From positions 186,001-250,000 of the forward strand of contig CAYFKR010000001.1 in assembly GCA_964343835.1 (NCBI GenBank): 64,000 bases of DNA, given 5' to 3'. Shown here piece after piece: positions 1 to 10,979 of the stretch. How positions within the stretch are numbered: position 1 is the first letter of the stretch; each line of letters begins with the position of its first letter. Made by a program: the position numbers and the translations under genes. The notes under the pieces are model-generated. The model searched no databases, had not been told where the DNA came from, and worked only from the letters and a program-made list of their open reading frames with translations. This stretch comes from CALEMW01 sp964343835. Lineage in GTDB: Bacteria; Krumholzibacteriota; Krumholzibacteriia; LZORAL124-64-63.

Positions 1-598
1 GGTGCCGCGTACCGAACACGTAGCCGAACTCGGTGCGCTCGGTATTGGGCAGGATGCAGGCGGCGGAGGTGACCTTGTCGCCGGTGATGATCACGGCCCC
101 ATCGTGCAACGGCCCCGGCACCGTGAAGATGGACTCGATGAGCTCCGACGAGACGTCGGCGTTGATCAGCGTCCCCGACCGGGCCCAGCGTCCCAGGCTG
201 ATCTCCCGCTCCAGCACGATCAGCGCTCCCAGCCCGCGCCGCGACAGCCGCTCCACGGCCTTCACGACCTCCTGCTCGGCGGGGATCTCGTCCTGGGCGG
301 TGAAGAAGGCCAGGCCGCGCCTCCGGCCGAGGTAGGTCAGGGCCGTGCGCAGCTCCGGCTGGAAGATGATGATGAACGCCACCACCCACACCGTCTGCAG
401 CGACGAGATGATCTGCTTCACCACGATCATCCCGAGGCGGTCCGCCAGCCACGACAGCACCACCAGCAGACCCAGGCCGATGAACATCTGCACCGCCCTG
501 GTGCCGCGCACCAGCAACAGCAGGCGATACAGCAGGAACGCCACGATCACGATGTCGAGGATGTCGATGATCAGGGAGTTGGAGATGGCTTCCCACAT
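1..598 (-). CDS. cdaA: Diadenylate cyclase CdaA (partial, 3' end beyond window)
   Basis: Membrane-bound diadenylate cyclase making the second messenger c-di-AMP from two ATP. The 199 visible residues start MWEAISNSL, have about three hydrophobic segments within the first ~80 residues, and then the DisA_N core with PLHDGAVII (the DGA motif) and the beginning of the RHR motif (GTRH at the window edge). The end of the catalytic domain lies beyond base 1. The start is the ATG at 596-598. It lies 85 bases downstream of folP on the same strand. The order ftsH-folP-cdaA is a known conserved arrangement, usually continuing with ybbR and glmM, which would be outside this window. Confidence 0.93.
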   Translation of the reverse strand, partial: MWEAISNSLIIDILDIVIVAFLLYRLLLLVRGTRAVQMFIGLGLLVVLSWLADRLGMIVVKQIISSLQTVWVVAFIIIFQPELRTALTYLGRRRGLAFFTAQDEIPAEQEVVKAVERLSRRGLGALIVLEREISLGRWARSGTLINADVSSELIESIFTVPGPLHDGAVIITGDKVTSAACILPNTERTEFGYVFGTRH

Positions 599-683
599 GC
601 GGGCCGTGCGCCTCCGTGCCGGGTCGGGGTTCGTCGGGGGGGACCATAGCACCGGGCCGGGCGGCGCTCAACGTCGGATCGCG

Positions 684-1564
684 TCAGATCGACGCGCCGT
701 CCACGGCGGCCAGCACCTCGAGCATCTGGCGGGTGGGGGCGGGGTCGTGGACCCGGACCACGGCTGCGCCGGCGCGGTGAGCCGCGGCGACGGCGGCCAG
801 GCTGCCGCCCAGACGATCGTCGGCATCGGCGCCGGTGAGCATGCCGATGAACGACTTCCGCGACGCCCCCAGCAGCACGCCGAACCCACCGCCGATGCGG
901 TCCAGGGCGGCGAGCAGGGCCAGGTTGTGCTCCAGGGTCTTGCCGAAGCCGATGCCCGGGTCCACGAGCACCCGGTCGGCGTCCAGGCCGGCGGTCGTGG
1001 CGGCGGCGGCTCGCGATGCGAGCAGGGCCGCCACCTCGGTCACGACATCGTGGTACGACGGCTCGTCCTGCATGGTCCGGGGCTCGCCCTTCATGTGCAT
1101 CAGCACCAGTCCGGCGCGGGCCTCGACCGCGACGCCGAGCATCTCCGGATCTCCACACGCGGAGATGTCGTTGATCCCGTCGGCCCCCGACGCCAGGGCC
1201 AGCCTCGCGGTCCTGGGCCGGTACGTGTCGACGGTCAGCGGCACGTCCACCGCGGCCCGGACGGCCTCCAGGGCCGGTAGCAGGCGCTCCTGCTCCTCGG
1301 CGGCGGACACGGGGTCGGCGCCCGGCCGCGAGGACTCCGCGCCCAGGTCCAGGATCTCGGCTCCTTCGGCGACCATGTCGGCGGCCGCCTCGGCGGCGCG
1401 GTCGCCGGCCACGCGGGATCCCTCGTGGAAGCTGTCGGGGGTGAGGTTGAGGATGCCCATCACGGCGGGCCGGTCGGCGCAGGCGACGCTGCGTTCGCCC
1501 AGCCTCCAGACCGGGACGGCACCGCTGCGCGGTGCCGTCCTGGAGTCGTCGCGGATGGGGGAGG

Positions 1565-1568
<4 letters not shown>
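684..1568 (-). CDS. folP: Dihydropteroate synthase
   Basis: Folate biosynthesis enzyme that joins 4-aminobenzoate to the pterin diphosphate in the cytoplasm. The 294-residue length is normal. The pterin-binding TIM barrel begins with MGILNLTPDSFHEG (residues ~36-49), continues with the LGAESSRPGA loop, and shows DPGIGFGKT and GASRKSFIG, all diagnostic of DHPS. Its ATG overlaps the ftsH stop codon by four bases (ATGA at 1565-1568), so it is very likely translationally coupled to ftsH. Nothing unusual is visible apart from a ~30-residue nonconserved N-terminus. Confidence 0.96.
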
Positions 1569-3577
<2,009 letters not shown>

Positions 3578-3643
3578 GAAGCTCCTCGACGGTTCGTTGG
3601 CCGGTTCCGGGACCGGCGGACGCGGACACGGGCGGCGGCGCCG

Positions 3644-5044
3644 TCAGGCGTCGTCGCGGCGTTCCTCGCGTGGATGAGAATCCACGAGCAGTGTAATTCC
3701 CCGGGGCGTCGTCGGCAACAGCCGCGTCCGCTCGTCGCGGCACAATCCGACCACCCAGAAGGGGCCTTCGTCGTCTTCGACGACCAGCACGGCTCCCCGT
3801 ACGGACGCCCCGATACGGTGTTCCCTGAGCACGTCGCTCACCTTCTTGGTGCCGCCCAGGCCCAGGGGCCGCAGGCGGTCGCCGTCGCGCCAGGGGCGCA
3901 GGCGGGGATCGCCGGACAGGGCTCCCTCGGGACAGGTCAGACGCAGCAGGCCGGTGACGGGATCCGTGACGGGCTCCGGGGAGGTGTCGCGGAGCTCGGT
4001 CGGGGTCGCCTCGCGGACGGTCAGATGCGGCTCGTCCGATCCCGCCGGGGGCCCGACCACCAGCTCGAGCCGGTCGAATTCCAGCTGTGCCCGTACGCCG
4101 CCGGGCAGCTCCAGGCGCGATCCCGATCGGGCCGCAGGCAGCCAGTCCAGGACGGCGTCCAGGTGGCGCAGTTCCAGGGGCGTCGGGCCGTCATCGGGCG
4201 TGGGCGCCGCCCGGCGCACGAGCCTGGCCGCCAGGGGGCGGGGCAGGTCGGCGAGGTCGGCCGCCGGCAGTCCCGGGGCGCCGCCGTCGCGGCGGGCCCA
4301 GGCGTCGGCCAGGGCGACGGCCTGCCGTTCCAACTCGTCGGAGTCGTCGGCCAGCAGACGCGCCAGCCGCACGGGGCCGTTCACGGCGGCCGGACCGAAG
4401 AGGTCGTCCAGTACGGGGCGCAGGTCTCGGCGGATACGGGCTCGGAGGTTGCCGCCGTCGGCGTTCGAGGCGTCCTCGCGCCAGTCCTGGCCCAGCTCGC
4501 GCAGCCAACCCCGGAGCTCGTCGCGGCCGACGTCGAGCAGGGGATGGGCGAACAGCCCGTCCCGGCGCCGCATCCCGGCCAGACCCTCGGGGCCCGTGCC
4601 CCGGAACAGCCGCATGATCACGGTTTCGGCCTGGTCGTCGCGGTGGTGGCCGGTGATCACGAGGGCCAGGCGGGGATCCTGCTCCAGGGTGTCGAGCAGG
4701 AAGCGCCGACGGTCCCGACGGAGCGAGGCCTCGTCGGCGGATCCGCCGGAATCACGGGATCCGAGGTGGAAGGGGACGTCCAGGCGGTCGCAGAGGTCGC
4801 GGCAGAAGTCGGCGTCGGCGTCGGATTCGGGGCCGCGCAGGCCGTGGTCGAAATGGGCCGCAGCCACCGGTCCACCCCTCGCATCGCGCCAGGCCGCACA
4901 GGCCAGCAGCAGGGCCGTGGAGTCGGCGCCGCCGGACAGGGCCACCAGCAGTCCCGGACGCGACGAGGCGCTACCGTCTGCCCGGGGCACCAGACGGTCC
5001 AGTTCCCTGTGGATGCGAGCGAGGAGATCGTCGGCAGGAGGCAT
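3644..5044 (-). CDS. tilS: tRNA(Ile)-lysidine synthetase
   Basis: Converts C34 of tRNA-Ile(CAU) to lysidine so that it reads AUA. The 466-residue protein opens with the PP-loop ATPase motif ALSGGADSTALLLA (residues ~34-47) and keeps the N-type ATP pyrophosphatase core (ITGHHRDDQAETVIMRL). The C-terminal part has the TilS substrate-binding and C-terminal domains, including WRDGDRLRPLGLGGTKKVSD. ATG at 5042-5044. It lies 34 bases downstream of a tRNA gene on the same strand and 66 bases upstream of ftsH, so the tRNA may be cotranscribed with it. Confidence 0.94.
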   Translation of the reverse strand: MPPADDLLARIHRELDRLVPRADGSASSRPGLLVALSGGADSTALLLACAAWRDARGGPVAAAHFDHGLRGPESDADADFCRDLCDRLDVPFHLGSRDSGGSADEASLRRDRRRFLLDTLEQDPRLALVITGHHRDDQAETVIMRLFRGTGPEGLAGMRRRDGLFAHPLLDVGRDELRGWLRELGQDWREDASNADGGNLRARIRRDLRPVLDDLFGPAAVNGPVRLARLLADDSDELERQAVALADAWARRDGGAPGLPAADLADLPRPLAARLVRRAAPTPDDGPTPLELRHLDAVLDWLPAARSGSRLELPGGVRAQLEFDRLELVVGPPAGSDEPHLTVREATPTELRDTSPEPVTDPVTGLLRLTCPEGALSGDPRLRPWRDGDRLRPLGLGGTKKVSDVLREHRIGASVRGAVLVVEDDEGPFWVVGLCRDERTRLLPTTPRGITLLVDSHPREERRDDA

Positions 5045-5078
5045 GGTCCCGTTCCCGACCGGAGGGCATAAAAAAAAT

Positions 5079-5155
5079 TGGTAGCGGCTCAGGGACTCGA
5101 ACCCCGGACACTCGGATTATGATTCCGATGCTCTAACCAGCTGAGCTAAGCCGCC
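5079..5155 (-). tRNA. tRNA-Met (anticodon CAT), elongator type
   Basis: A 77-base cloverleaf with encoded CCA. The acceptor arms are GGCGGCT and AGCCGCT (first pair G-U), the D arm contains GCTCAGCTGGTTAGAGC, the anticodon loop is ATCATAA on a TCGGA/TCCGA stem, and the T arm is GGTTCGAGTCC. The anticodon CAT fits elongator Met or, after lysidine modification, Ile2. The G1-U72 pair and acceptor sequence resemble Bacillus-type elongator tRNA-Met, so Met is preferred. It sits directly upstream of tilS. Confidence 0.9.
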
Positions 5156-5329
5156 ACCAATTTGAATGTCCGTCCAGCACGCTGGACACCGCAGAATCTA
5201 GGCGAGGAGTCCCGTCTTGTCAAGGAACCGGAGGATGGGTATCGTCCGGGGAAAGGCCGGGCCCCGCCGGGGGTCCGGGACGATCCGGCCGCTCTCGGTC
5301 GGCCCTACCGACGAGATGGAGCGATTCCG

Positions 5330-6025
5330 ATGAACGAGACGGTTTTCACACGGTTCTGGGCGATCCTGACGGCTCCAGAGGCCGTGATGGAGGCGGTGCG
5401 GCACGACCCGCGCTGGACGGCGGCGGCGCTGGTGACCCTGCTGCTGGTGGGTTTCACCACAGGGGCGACCCTGCACATCACCGGGCCCGAGCAGATGGAG
5501 ATGATGGAGAACTCCCGGCTGATGGAGATCATGCCCCCCGAGGACATCGACGAGATGTGGGCCGAGTACGATGAGATCTCCATGAGCCAGCGCCTCACCA
5601 CCGGTCTGCAGGGCGGGTTCGGCACCCTCTTCGCCGTGTTCATCATGTGCCTGGTGTACGGCCTGTTCGGCAAGCTGGCGGCGGGCACCGGCACGTTCCG
5701 GCAGGTCATGGGCGTGTGCTTCTGGGCCTCGTACGTGGGGCTGGGGCTGTCGAGCCTGCTCAAGCTGCCCATCGTGCTGTCCAAGGGGTCGTCCCTGGAC
5801 GTCTCCATCGGGCCGGCCATCCTGTTCGCGGGCAACGGCCCCACCGACGCCGTCTTCCAGTTCCTGTCCATCTTCGAGTTCTTCACCCTGTGGGCCGTCT
5901 GGCTGATGATCGTCGGCTTCGAGCGGATCCACGGCTTCAGCCGGGGCAAGGCAGCCGCCGTGGTGGTGCCCGCCTGGCTGCTCATGAGCCTGGTGATGTT
6001 CGGCCTGACCAGGGCCTTCATGTAG
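5330..6025 (+). CDS. Yip1-family membrane protein
   Basis: A 231-residue integral membrane protein resembling the Yip1/YIP1 domain family. It starts MNETVFTRFWAILTAPEAV, the typical amphipathic 'P-x-x-x-f-x' lead-in of this family, followed by about five hydrophobic segments (near residues 30-50, 95-115, 125-150, 175-195, 205-228). An acidic loop (~50-85) lies between the first two. The ATG at 5330 is chosen over earlier in-frame codons because residues before it have no similarity to the family and a GGAG lies 8 bases upstream. It is followed 26 bases later by an efflux adaptor, suggesting a shared transcript. Function of bacterial Yip1 proteins is poorly known. Confidence 0.72.
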   Translation: MNETVFTRFWAILTAPEAVMEAVRHDPRWTAAALVTLLLVGFTTGATLHITGPEQMEMMENSRLMEIMPPEDIDEMWAEYDEISMSQRLTTGLQGGFGTLFAVFIMCLVYGLFGKLAAGTGTFRQVMGVCFWASYVGLGLSSLLKLPIVLSKGSSLDVSIGPAILFAGNGPTDAVFQFLSIFEFFTLWAVWLMIVGFERIHGFSRGKAAAVVVPAWLLMSLVMFGLTRAFM

Positions 6026-6051
6026 GAGGCGCAGCCTCCGGGAGGACGATC

Positions 6052-7305
6052 ATGAAGAAGTGGATGATCATCGCCCTCGTCGTCGTGGTGGTCGGACTGA
6101 TCGCGGCGAACCTCATGGGTGGTCGCGACAAGGCCGTCGAGGTGGAGACCGAGGACATCGAACGGCGCGACCTGGTGGAGATCGTCTCGGCCTCGGGCAC
6201 CCTCACGCCGCGGACCCGCGTGGACGTCAGCGCCAACGCCATGGGCCGCATCACGCAGGTGGCGGTGGCCGAGGGCGATACCGTCACCGAGGGCGACCTG
6301 CTGCTGGAGATCGACGCCATCGAGTACGCGTCGGCGGTGCGCAGCTTCGAGGCCGCGGTGCAGACCGCCCGCGCCGACGTGCGCCTGGCCGAGGCGAACC
6401 TGGCCAAGGCCCGCACCGACCTCGAGCGCGCGGAATCGCTCCACGACACCGGACTGTCGTCCGACGAGCAGCTCCAGGCCGCCGTGACGGCCCGCGACGT
6501 GCAGGCCGCCTCCCTCGAGGCCGCCCGCGCCCGCCTGCGCCAGTCGGAGGCCAACCTGGCCAAGGCCCGGCACGACCTCTCCAAGGTCACCATCACCGCG
6601 CCCATGACCGGCGTCGTGACCCGCCTCAACGTGGAGGAGGGGGAGAACGCGGTGATGGGCACCCTGAACGTGGCCGGTACGGTGCTGCTGGAGATCGCGG
6701 ACCTCTCGACCATGGAGGCCGAGGTGGATGTGGACGAGACCGAGGTGGTGCGCGTGGCCCTCGGCCAGGCGGTGGAGGTGTCGGTGGACGCCTTCCCGGA
6801 CACCACCTTCGCCGGCGTCGTCACCGAGATCGGCAACAGCCCCATCTACACCAGCACGGGCCAGAACCGCCAGGCGGTGGACTTCAAGGTGACCGTCACC
6901 CTCACCGACCGCATCGAAGGCGTGCGGCCCGGGCTCTCGGCCAAGGCCGACATCCGGGTGGCCGAGGCGGAGCAGGCCCTGTCGGCGCCCATCGGCGCCG
7001 TGACCATCCGCGAGTGGCCGCCCCGCGAGGACGGCGAGCGTCGCCGCGGCCGTCGGAGCCGCCGCAGTGCCGAGGCCGACACCTCCGGCGTGGAGCGGGA
7101 GGAGCTCGAGGGGGTCTTCGTGCTGGAAGAGGGGAAGGTGCGGTTCGTTCCGGTCGCTCTGGGCATCACCGGCGAGGACCACTTCGAGGTGCTCGACGGG
7201 GTGGAGGAAGGCTGGACCATCGTCACCGGCCCGTTCCGTGAACTGCGCGACATGGCCCACGGCGACGCCGTGAAGAAGGCCGACGGCGGGGACGGGAAGC
7301 GGTGA
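6052..7305 (+). CDS. Efflux periplasmic adaptor (MacA-like membrane fusion protein)
   Basis: Periplasmic adaptor subunit of a tripartite-type ABC efflux or lipoprotein-handling pump. It has 417 residues: an N-terminal membrane anchor (residues 4-22), a biotinyl-lipoyl half-motif (GRITQVAVAEGDTVTEGDLL), a long alpha-helical hairpin rich in Ala/Glu/Arg (~85-180), the second lipoyl half (TAPMTGVVTRLNVEEGENA), then beta-barrel and membrane-proximal domains. Residues ~325-350 hold an unusual Arg/Glu-rich insertion. GGAGG precedes the ATG. Its stop overlaps the GTG of the first permease (GTGA, 7302-7305), so the pair is coupled. Substrate cannot be told from sequence. Confidence 0.9.
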   Translation: MKKWMIIALVVVVVGLIAANLMGGRDKAVEVETEDIERRDLVEIVSASGTLTPRTRVDVSANAMGRITQVAVAEGDTVTEGDLLLEIDAIEYASAVRSFEAAVQTARADVRLAEANLAKARTDLERAESLHDTGLSSDEQLQAAVTARDVQAASLEAARARLRQSEANLAKARHDLSKVTITAPMTGVVTRLNVEEGENAVMGTLNVAGTVLLEIADLSTMEAEVDVDETEVVRVALGQAVEVSVDAFPDTTFAGVVTEIGNSPIYTSTGQNRQAVDFKVTVTLTDRIEGVRPGLSAKADIRVAEAEQALSAPIGAVTIREWPPREDGERRRGRRSRRSAEADTSGVEREELEGVFVLEEGKVRFVPVALGITGEDHFEVLDGVEEGWTIVTGPFRELRDMAHGDAVKKADGGDGKR

Positions 7306-8528
7306 ATCTCCTGGAGGGCGTGCGCATCGCCCTGGCGAGCCTCCGCACCCATAAGCTGAGGACGTTCCTCACCCTGCTGGGCAACATCGTGGGCACCATG
7401 AGCGTGATCGCGGTGGTGTCGCTGATCAACGGCGTGGACATCTACGCCCGGCAGAAGGTGCTGGACGAGGGCTCCAGCGTCTTCACCGTGTCGCGGGTGA
7501 ACTTCTACGAGATCCTCACGGACATGGACGCCTTCCTGGAGTCCCTGTCGAACCCCGACCTCACCATGGACGACCGTGACTTCCTGCGCGAGCGCATGAC
7601 CACCGCCGACGTGGTGGGCGCCCAGGTGGAGCGGTCCGCCGACCTGCGCGCCGGAGCCCGGGAGTCCCGCGGCGTCACGGTGCGCGGCCAGACCGAGGAC
7701 TATCCTCTGCTCACCGAACTGCCCCTCGTATCGGGACGCCACCTCACGGCGCAGGACGTGCTGGCGAGCCGTCCCGTGACCGTCCTGGGGTGGGAGGTGG
7801 CCCGCGACCTGGTTCCCGACGGCGACGCCGTGGGCAGGACCATCAAGCTGGCCGGCCGCCACGTGCGCGTGGTGGGGGTGGTGGAGGACCGCGGCACGGT
7901 GCTGGGCAACAGCCGCAACCGCTTCGCGGTGATCCCGGTGACGACCTTCATGAAGACCTTCGGTTCGCGCTCGTCCATCGACATCAAGATCGCGGCCGCC
8001 GACGTGACCATGATGGACGACTGCCGCGAGGAGGCCCGCTGGCTCATGCGGCTGCGCCACAGGCTGCGGCCGGCGGAGGACGACGACTTCGGCATCGTGA
8101 CCCGCGACGAGCTGCTGAACATGTGGTCGGGCATCTCCGACAGCATCTACAAGGCGCTCACGCCGCTGGTGGGCATCAGCCTGGTGGTGGGCGGCATCGT
8201 GCTCATGAACATCATGCTGGTGGCGGTCACCGAGCGCACGCGGGAGGTGGGCATCCGCAAGGCCGTCGGCGCGCGGAGGGTGGCCATCATGTGGCAGTTC
8301 CTGGTGGAGTCCATCACGCTGTCGCTGACCGGCGGCGTGCTGGGCATCGGCATCGGACTGGCCCTGGCGCTGATCATCGCCGCCGTGTCGCCGCTGCCCT
8401 TCGCCTTCGCGGCGTGGGCGCCGGCGCTGGGGCTCGTCGTCACGTTCGTGATCGGCCTGGGGTTCGGCACCTATCCTGCCTGGAAGGCGGCCGGACTCGA
8501 TCCCGTGGAGGCGCTGCGCCGTGAGTGA
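7302..8528 (+). CDS. ABC transporter permease, MacB/FtsX type (first copy)
   Basis: Inner-membrane permease of the MacB/FtsX family, 408 residues. It has an N-terminal membrane helix with the family signature RIALASLRTHKLRTFLTLLG, a large periplasmic MacB_PCD domain (~45-275), and three C-terminal helices containing GGIVLMNIMLVAVTERTREV and a final AGLDPVEALRRE, which are hallmark FtsX-domain sequences. GTG start overlaps the adaptor stop, and its own stop overlaps the next permease by eight bases. No ATPase domain is fused and none is encoded next to it. Confidence 0.93.
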   Translation: MNLLEGVRIALASLRTHKLRTFLTLLGNIVGTMSVIAVVSLINGVDIYARQKVLDEGSSVFTVSRVNFYEILTDMDAFLESLSNPDLTMDDRDFLRERMTTADVVGAQVERSADLRAGARESRGVTVRGQTEDYPLLTELPLVSGRHLTAQDVLASRPVTVLGWEVARDLVPDGDAVGRTIKLAGRHVRVVGVVEDRGTVLGNSRNRFAVIPVTTFMKTFGSRSSIDIKIAAADVTMMDDCREEARWLMRLRHRLRPAEDDDFGIVTRDELLNMWSGISDSIYKALTPLVGISLVVGGIVLMNIMLVAVTERTREVGIRKAVGARRVAIMWQFLVESITLSLTGGVLGIGIGLALALIIAAVSPLPFAFAAWAPALGLVVTFVIGLGFGTYPAWKAAGLDPVEALRRE

Positions 8529-9756
8529 CCGCATGCCCGTTCGCGAGGGAGTGCTGATGGCCCTGGGCATCGTCCGGGCCAATCCGCTGCGCAGCGGATT
8601 GCTGATCCTGGGCGTGGCCATCGGCGTGGCCACGCTGCTGGCCATCTCCACCATCGTGGGCGGACTGAGCGGAAAGATCCGCAGCGACATCGTGTCGTCG
8701 GCGAGGCCGTACCTCTACGTCGCGCGGTACCACGGCCTGGGCGGCGAGGACATGGACGCCAAGATGCGGCGCGACCAGATCATGCCCGAGTGCATCGAGG
8801 CCATGGACGGCGTGCTGGGCGTGGCGGGCATCGACTACATGGTCAGCAACAACGAGGGCACCATCCTCCGCCACGGCGACAACCGCACCAACATCGTGCA
8901 GGTCTTCGGGGCGTCGGAGCAGTTCGCGTCGCTCTACTCCTTCACCATCGGGGAGGGCCGCTTCTTCACGGCCGGGGAGACGGCCGCGCGCAGGTCGGTG
9001 TGCGTGATCGGCGACGGGCCGCGACAGACCCTCTTCCCGAACATCGATCCGGTGGGCAAGAAGCTCCGCCTCTACGGGAAGGAGTACGAGGTGGTCGGCG
9101 CCATCGAGAGCCGCCGCCACGTCTTCGGGCAGATGGGCGACAACTTCGTGGTGGTGCCCTGGACCTCCTTCGAGCGCGACTTCCTGAACCGGGGAGTGGA
9201 GGACCGTACCCTCGCGGTCACCGTGCGCGACGGCTGGGACATGGACGAGGTCCGCGCCTCCGTGATCGGCGAGCTGCGCAAGGTGCGCGGCCTGCGGCCG
9301 GGCCAGGAGAACGACTTCGACGTGGTGGCGTCGGAGACCTACGGCGAGCTGGTGGACAAGATCACCCAGGGCGTGGCGCTGGTGCTGGTGGTGCTGTCGT
9401 CCATCGGACTGATGGTGGGCGGCATCGGCGTGATGAACATCATGCTGATCTCGGTCACGGAGCGTACGCGGGAGATCGGCGTGCGCATGGCGGTGGGTGC
9501 GCGGCGCTCCAACGTGCTGCTGCAGATCCTGGTGGAGGCGGCCACGCTCACGGGACTCGGCGGCGTGGTGGGAGTGGGGCTGGGCTACGGCGCGGCCTGG
9601 GCGGCCACCACGGCCCTGGACTTCCCGTTCGCGGTGGAGCCCGGGACGGTGGTCCTGGCCGTCGCGTTCTCGGCAGCCATCGGCATCTTCTTCGGCCTCT
9701 ATCCCGCCAACCGGGCCGCGCGCATGGACCCGGTGGAGGCGCTCCGGCAGGAGTGA
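8521..9756 (+). CDS. ABC transporter permease, MacB/FtsX type (second copy)
   Basis: A second MacB/FtsX permease of 411 residues with the same architecture as the one before it: N-terminal helix (PLRSGLLILGVAIGVATLLA), periplasmic domain, and FtsX domain with GGIGVMNIMLISVTERTREI and a terminal ARMDPVEALRQE. The GTG start overlaps the preceding gene by eight bases. The two permeases presumably form a heterodimer served by an ATPase encoded elsewhere. It ends one base away from the convergent response-regulator gene. Confidence 0.93.
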   Translation: MSDRMPVREGVLMALGIVRANPLRSGLLILGVAIGVATLLAISTIVGGLSGKIRSDIVSSARPYLYVARYHGLGGEDMDAKMRRDQIMPECIEAMDGVLGVAGIDYMVSNNEGTILRHGDNRTNIVQVFGASEQFASLYSFTIGEGRFFTAGETAARRSVCVIGDGPRQTLFPNIDPVGKKLRLYGKEYEVVGAIESRRHVFGQMGDNFVVVPWTSFERDFLNRGVEDRTLAVTVRDGWDMDEVRASVIGELRKVRGLRPGQENDFDVVASETYGELVDKITQGVALVLVVLSSIGLMVGGIGVMNIMLISVTERTREIGVRMAVGARRSNVLLQILVEAATLTGLGGVVGVGLGYGAAWAATTALDFPFAVEPGTVVLAVAFSAAIGIFFGLYPANRAARMDPVEALRQE

Positions 9757-9757
9757 A

Positions 9758-10885
9758 TCAGACGAGGGCGGGTTCGTCGGCGTACTTGGGCACCAGGACG
9801 CAGACGGGTTCCTCCACGCCGATGCTGTTGTCGGCGTACTGCTTCAGGCGCTCCAGCACGGCCCGCGTGACGGGCTGCCCCTTGGTCACCAGCAGCATGC
9901 CGTTGCAGGCCTTCACGTCGTCGTTGACGATCATGTCCAGCTTCATGTCGCGCACCATGACTTCCTTGATGTTCATGGCGGCGAACTGGTCGTCGATGTC
10001 GCGCAGGGCGCTCACGACGTCCTGGTTGTAGAGCTTCTTCTTGAGGCTCATGGCGGCCATGGCCTGCTCGGCCGTGGAGCCGCCGGTGGTGAGGCGGTCG
10101 AAGTTCACGGCCACGTTCAGGATCTGGGCGCCCAGGTCCTCGCACGTCATCTCGCCGATGGGCGTCGGTTCCCCGAAGTCCGCATAGCGCATCGACTGCT
10201 TCTCCACCATGCCCGCCACGGCCTCCAGGCGCGGGATGTGCTCGATGAGCTGGCGCCCGATCCCCGGATGCCTGTCGACCATCGCCTGCTCGTCCTCGTC
10301 CAGCTCGCGACCCGCGTAGATCTTCTCCAGGGTGGACTGGTCCAGGGTGATGCAGCCGATCTGGGAGAGCATGGCCGCGATCTCGTACTGCCACACGTCG
10401 TCCAGCTTCAGCTTGGCCGCCAGGTGCAGCACGATCTCCTCCACCCGCTGGGCCCGGCCGAACGTCGCGGGGTTCACGAGGCTAAGGATCTCGGTGAGCA
10501 CCTTGATGCTGCCGTTGAGGGTGTCCTCGAGCAGCTCGCGCTCGGCGGCGATCTCGTCGGCGGGGCAGGGCTTGGTCAGGAAACGGAAGATCTTGCCGGA
10601 GTTGACGGCTTCCACGGCCGTCTGCAGCTCGGCGAAGCCGGTGAGCATCATGCGCACGGTGTCCGGGGCGATGTCGGCGGCCCTGGAGAGGACCTCGATG
10701 CCGTCCATGCCGGGCATCTTCATGTCCGAGACGATCACAGCGAAGGGGCCCTCGGCCTCGAGCTTCTCGAGACCCTCCGGACCGCTGTTGGCCGTGACCA
10801 CCTTGAACTTCTTGCGCAACGACAGCTTGTAGGCGTGGAGGATGTTCTCCTCGTCGTCGACGAACAGGATCTTATCGTCCTTCAC
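9758..10885 (-). CDS. Response regulator with degenerate HD-GYP-like output domain
   Basis: A 375-residue two-component response regulator. The receiver domain (residues 1-120) is intact: D10/D11 in ILFVDDEE, phosphoacceptor D54 in SDMKMPGMDG, T82 and K105. The rest resembles the HD-GYP phosphodiesterase fold of RpfG-like regulators, but the metal-binding residues appear lost. The usual LLHDIGK position reads AMLSQIGCI, and the usual HHE..dG.GYP region reads EKQSMRYADFGEP. It probably signals by protein interaction rather than c-di-GMP hydrolysis. No cognate kinase is in the window. Confidence 0.8.
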   Translation of the reverse strand: MKDDKILFVDDEENILHAYKLSLRKKFKVVTANSGPEGLEKLEAEGPFAVIVSDMKMPGMDGIEVLSRAADIAPDTVRMMLTGFAELQTAVEAVNSGKIFRFLTKPCPADEIAAERELLEDTLNGSIKVLTEILSLVNPATFGRAQRVEEIVLHLAAKLKLDDVWQYEIAAMLSQIGCITLDQSTLEKIYAGRELDEDEQAMVDRHPGIGRQLIEHIPRLEAVAGMVEKQSMRYADFGEPTPIGEMTCEDLGAQILNVAVNFDRLTTGGSTAEQAMAAMSLKKKLYNQDVVSALRDIDDQFAAMNIKEVMVRDMKLDMIVNDDVKACNGMLLVTKGQPVTRAVLERLKQYADNSIGVEEPVCVLVPKYADEPALV

Positions 10886-10979
10886 GGGATGACCTCGCCG
10901 GGTTGCCGTGGATGGATATCGACTCCATCAAACTCATCGGCAGGCGGGGCGGAAACCCAAGGAAAAACAGGAGGAAGGG

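Noticed and set aside
5079..5155. Reading the CAT tRNA next to tilS as tRNA-Ile2, the TilS substrate.
   Set aside because: The acceptor stem and anticodon-arm sequence look like elongator tRNA-Met; adjacency to tilS alone is not evidence.
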